Assembly: GCF_013307245.1 (NCBI RefSeq) | Contig: NZ_CP028941.1 | Span: 1,302,001-1,366,000 of the forward strand | Direction: 5' to 3' | From: Polynucleobacter antarcticus | Lineage (GTDB): Bacteria; Pseudomonadota; Gammaproteobacteria; Burkholderiales; Burkholderiaceae | Length of the DNA: 64,000 nt | Shown here: in pieces, positions 61,556 through 64,000 of the stretch | Numbering within the stretch: the first letter of the stretch is position 1 | How the letters are laid out: the number at the start of each line of letters is the position of its first letter | Program-made: the position numbers and the translations under genes | Notes under the pieces: generated by a model | Database searches by the model: none | Told to the model about the DNA's origin: nothing | Seen by the model: the letters and a program-made list of their open reading frames with translations, nothing else

Positions 61556-62357
61556 TATTCCACATTTAGCCAATTCGCCTCTACTCGTTTTTTTTCTTTC
61601 TGTACTAACGCTCTCTGCATCTGTATGGTTTGGAAATATAGTACTGAGTCGCTTCCGCACTAAGGATACTGAGACATCTTCAGACTTAGGCATCATTCAG
61701 TCTGCAACTTTGACGCTACTTGCATTGATTATTGGCTTTACATTTTCAATGTCGATTGCTCGGTATGACCTGCGACAAAATTATGAAGAAGCCGAAGCGA
61801 ATGCGATTGGCACTGAGTTTCTGCGATCAGATTTATTGCCAAGTAAAAATGCAGAGGCTGTAAAAGCTTTATTAAATGACTATGTTGATCAGCGTATTTT
61901 GTTTTATTCCAAGCAAGATCAAGAAACCGCAAAGCAGATTACGAAGCGCACACTTGAATTACAAAATGCACTATGGAACGAAGTGCTTACTGCGGCACGT
62001 ATGCAGCCTAGTCCCACGATTGCACTCGCTGTCTCAGGAATGAATGATGTGATTAACACCCAAGGCTATACGCAAGCAGCCTGGTGGAATCGGATCCCGA
62101 GAGCAGCATGGTGGCTCATGGGGGCTATAGCGATCAGTGCCAATATGTTAGTTGGCTTTGGTGCTCGAAATTTTAAAAATAATATTAGCCTCTTCATGAT
62201 TTTCCCGATTATGATTTCAGTTGCCTTTTTCTTGATAGCAGATATTGATAGCCCTAGAGGCGGAATTATTCGCATTGAGCCTCGTAACTTAATCGATCTC
62301 AAACAGAATATCAGTATGCAAAATAGTAGCGTACTTTCAATAGGCACTCCAAGATGA
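61518..62357 (+). CDS. DUF4239/bestrophin-like membrane protein
   Basis: About 279 residues from ATG 61518 (GTG 61506 also possible). No later start exists before the first helix, so the gene must overlap the lldD end by 38-50 bases in another frame. TM helices lie at about 17-37, 58-76, 196-214 and 222-240, with a helical segment between (YEEAEANAIGTEFLRSDLLP to WNEVLTAARM). This is the DUF4239 layout, sometimes described as bestrophin-like, of unknown function. It overlaps the next small gene by 4 bases. Confidence 0.72.
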   Translation: MSLKIFYIRELFNIPHLANSPLLVFFLSVLTLSASVWFGNIVLSRFRTKDTETSSDLGIIQSATLTLLALIIGFTFSMSIARYDLRQNYEEAEANAIGTEFLRSDLLPSKNAEAVKALLNDYVDQRILFYSKQDQETAKQITKRTLELQNALWNEVLTAARMQPSPTIALAVSGMNDVINTQGYTQAAWWNRIPRAAWWLMGAIAISANMLVGFGARNFKNNISLFMIFPIMISVAFFLIADIDSPRGGIIRIEPRNLIDLKQNISMQNSSVLSIGTPR

Positions 62358-62545
62358 AACGTATTGTCGATATCTATAAAAATCGTGGTCGTGAACTCGT
62401 GTGGACTTACGTCATCCATTTAGGAAACATTGAGTTCCACCCAGCCCAGGTTGATTTTGAAGCAGAGGCCCTTAGGCTCTCACAGCTTGATAAACGGGGG
62501 CCCATGAATGAGCTCAGCGCTAAGGCTAGACTCTCAGTAAAGTAA
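62354..62545 (+). CDS. 63-residue hypothetical protein coupled to the DUF4239 gene
   Basis: Starts MKRIVDIYKNRGRELVWTYV and is soluble, charged and mixed helix/strand (HLGNIEFHPAQVDFEAEALR). The ATGA overlap with the upstream stop is the main evidence that it is a real gene. No family recognised. It may act together with the DUF4239 protein. Confidence 0.6.
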   Translation: MKRIVDIYKNRGRELVWTYVIHLGNIEFHPAQVDFEAEALRLSQLDKRGPMNELSAKARLSVK

Positions 62546-62568
62546 TATTTTTACTAATTTCTGTGATT

Positions 62569-62745
62569 ATGAAACCCCTCAGCAAAAAAGCCAAGATGGC
62601 AATTGGTTGGACAATTTTGATGACTGTTATTGGAACAGCTATGCTTAACCAATGGCAGTTCTTTGCTATGGGTTGTGCATCAATAGCTCTATTACTCATT
62701 GCCAATCACTACGATCTGCTGAAAGACCCGGAAGATAAAAAATAA
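62569..62745 (+). CDS. 58-residue small membrane protein
   Basis: Starts MKPLSKKAKMAIGWTILM; two hydrophobic segments (about 10-25 and 27-47) are bounded by a Lys-rich N-terminus and an acidic end DLLKDPEDKK. The ATG at 62569 is preferred to an upstream in-frame GTG at 62563. No clear ribosome-binding site is seen, so it may depend on the upstream gene (23-base gap). No family recognised. A weak TAAGACC/GGTCTTA stem follows at 62743-62777. Confidence 0.5.
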   Translation: MKPLSKKAKMAIGWTILMTVIGTAMLNQWQFFAMGCASIALLLIANHYDLLKDPEDKK

Positions 62746-62789
62746 GACCCCCTCACTAACTTTCGAGAGCGGTCTTAATCTATTGATAT

Positions 62790-63890
62790 CTAGAGTGCTG
62801 GATAGTCGGTATACCCTGCCTCAGCTCCGCCATAAAAGGTAGCGCGATCATAGGCATTCAGTGCAGCGCCTTGCTTGAAGCGTTCTGCTAAATCTGGATT
62901 AGAAATATATAAACGTCCGTATGCAATTGCATCTGCTAGCCCAGCCTCTAGGACAGCCTCACCCATCGCTTGATCATAGCCGCCTGCGCTAATGAATTTA
63001 CCTTGATAAGCAGCCCGAAATATCTCTGAAGTGATCGGCGCCTCTGTGTCGACTTGGTCATTACCACCAGCAGTAGTAGACCGTGGCTCAATCATATGCA
63101 CGTATGACAGTTGATAGGTATTGAGCTTTTGCATCACAGCATTAAATAAGCTGATTGGATCACTGTCACTAATATCGTTAAAGCTTCCATAAGGTGATAA
63201 ACGCACACCAATACAATCGCTTGGGAATACCGTTGCAACCGACTCAATCACTTCACCTAATAGGCGCAAACGATTATTAATTGAACCACCATATTGGTCA
63301 TTTCGTTGATTGGTTTTATCCTGCAAAAACTGATCTAGTAAATAGCCATTTGCTGAATGAATCTCTACACCATCAAAACCAGCTACTTTTGCATTTTGTG
63401 AAGCCACTGCAAACTCTTTGATTAAGCGAGCAATATCCTCCAGAGTCATTGCCTGAGGTATTTCATAAGGATGCAGCTTCCAATCGGCGCCATATGTTTG
63501 GCCAGAAGGCGCTATTGCAGAGGGGGCTTGCGGCAGACCCTGCTCAGGATGTAAAGATGAATGAGAAATGCGTCCAACATGCCACAACTGCGCAACGATC
63601 TTACCGTCTTGAGCATGCACCGCTTCGACAATCTTCTTCCAAGCTGCTGTTTGTTCCGCAGAGTAGATTCCGGGGGTGGCGGGGTAGCCCATACCGAGGG
63701 GGGAAATTTGTGTTGCCTCAGTAATAATGAGTCCAGCTCCCGCTCTTTGACTGTAATAGACTTGAGCCAAAGGATTAGGCACATCACCAGCAATTGCACG
63801 CATTCTGGTTAAAGGCGCCATCACAAGGCGATTCTTTAGCTCAATGGAGCCAAGCCTAACAGGGGTAAACATCATTTCTTTTCCGGACAT
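62790..63890 (-). CDS. nemA: Old Yellow Enzyme-type alkene reductase
   Basis: A 366-residue FMN oxidoreductase of the NemA group. The start is ATG 63890 rather than the preceding GTG 63893. Motifs: FTPVRLGSIELKNRLVMAPLTRMRA, AGAGLIITEATQISPLGMGYP, the active-site His/Asn pair in DGVEIHSANGYLLDQFLQD, and YGGSINNRLRLLGEVIESV. It reduces activated C=C bonds, for example in maleimides or nitro compounds, using NAD(P)H. The last 110 bases of the window (63891-64000) upstream of it show no gene. Confidence 0.93.
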   Translation of the reverse strand: MSGKEMMFTPVRLGSIELKNRLVMAPLTRMRAIAGDVPNPLAQVYYSQRAGAGLIITEATQISPLGMGYPATPGIYSAEQTAAWKKIVEAVHAQDGKIVAQLWHVGRISHSSLHPEQGLPQAPSAIAPSGQTYGADWKLHPYEIPQAMTLEDIARLIKEFAVASQNAKVAGFDGVEIHSANGYLLDQFLQDKTNQRNDQYGGSINNRLRLLGEVIESVATVFPSDCIGVRLSPYGSFNDISDSDPISLFNAVMQKLNTYQLSYVHMIEPRSTTAGGNDQVDTEAPITSEIFRAAYQGKFISAGGYDQAMGEAVLEAGLADAIAYGRLYISNPDLAERFKQGAALNAYDRATFYGGAEAGYTDYPAL

Positions 63891-64000
63891 CACAAGCTCT
63901 CTATTTTTATTATTTAAATTACTATAAATACGACTGAGTAAGAAAAATGCACACTTACTAAGTCACGCTTCATTACCTCAAATACTTTTACGCATTCCAC

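Noticed and set aside
62066..62419. 117-codon minus-strand frame across the DUF4239 end
   Set aside because: The plus-strand chain of overlapping genes explains the region; the minus frame has no recognisable features.
1..64000. CRISPR arrays, insertion sequences, prophage or integrase genes
   Set aside because: No regularly spaced repeats, transposase, integrase or phage structural motifs were seen on either strand.

Overview
The window is bacterial chromosome from a betaproteobacterium, most likely a Polynucleobacter-like member of the Burkholderiales. The evidence is moderate G+C, short intergenic gaps, the gene order surE-pcm-nlpD and dnaX-ybaB-recR, three solitary Bug-type (tripartite tricarboxylate transporter) solute receptors, AddAB-type rather than RecBCD-type recombination genes, and a phasin-like protein. 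The genus is inferred from protein character only. I see no tRNA or rRNA genes, prophage, insertion sequence or CRISPR array. No gap between genes exceeds about 300 bases.

Layout. 1-10.8 kb: the end of a Bax-inhibitor-like membrane protein, then a long minus-strand block czcC-czcB-czcA (metal efflux), surE, pcm, nlpD, a DnaQ-fold exonuclease and rlmD. 11-15.5 kb: an OprB-like porin, recR-ybaB-dnaX, and the signal recognition particle RNA gene ffs on the opposite strand. 15.5-17.2 kb: two stacked toxin-antitoxin modules (brnT-brnA, then an HTH-nucleotidyltransferase/HEPN pair) separated by a 48-bp near-perfect palindrome. 17.4-21.5 kb: DUF1993 protein, carboxylesterase, ExoX-like exonuclease, a 43-aa membrane peptide and umuDC under a textbook LexA box. 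21.7-25.5 kb: a tartrate/D-malate-type dehydrogenase with a Bug receptor, a TPR membrane protein and a second brnT-brnA pair.

25.5-38.9 kb: addB-addA, divergent trxA-rho-rpmE2 (with a hairpin leader before rpmE2), a GT39-like membrane protein abutting a MATE transporter, and two small envelope proteins. 39-45.5 kb: a 52-aa membrane protein-dsbB-Bug receptor cluster, an FAH-family enzyme, cytochrome c, and a molybdate/tungstate group (modA, a ModE-HTH/PBP regulator and a divergent tupA) with no ABC permease or ATPase in view. 45.6-52.2 kb: GNAT, thioesterase, thiol dioxygenase, an RhlE-type helicase, small proteins, a four-rhodanese protein, a lipoprotein overlapping a Trp-rich protein that has no normal start codon, and a phasin-like protein. 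52.3-64 kb: Bug receptor, BaiN/HI0933-type flavoprotein, channel-like protein, LOG-family protein, nnrD, two DMT transporters, a class V aminotransferase, an LldD-like flavoenzyme followed by a DUF4239-like protein and two tiny genes, and an Old Yellow Enzyme.

The most unusual items are the Trp-rich gene reachable only by AUC initiation or a -1 slip on A7, the palindrome heading the HTH-nucleotidyltransferase/HEPN module, the transporter-less Mo/W group, the quadruple rhodanese, the hairpin leader and Ala/Lys tail of ribosomal protein L31, and several tiny membrane proteins embedded in operons.
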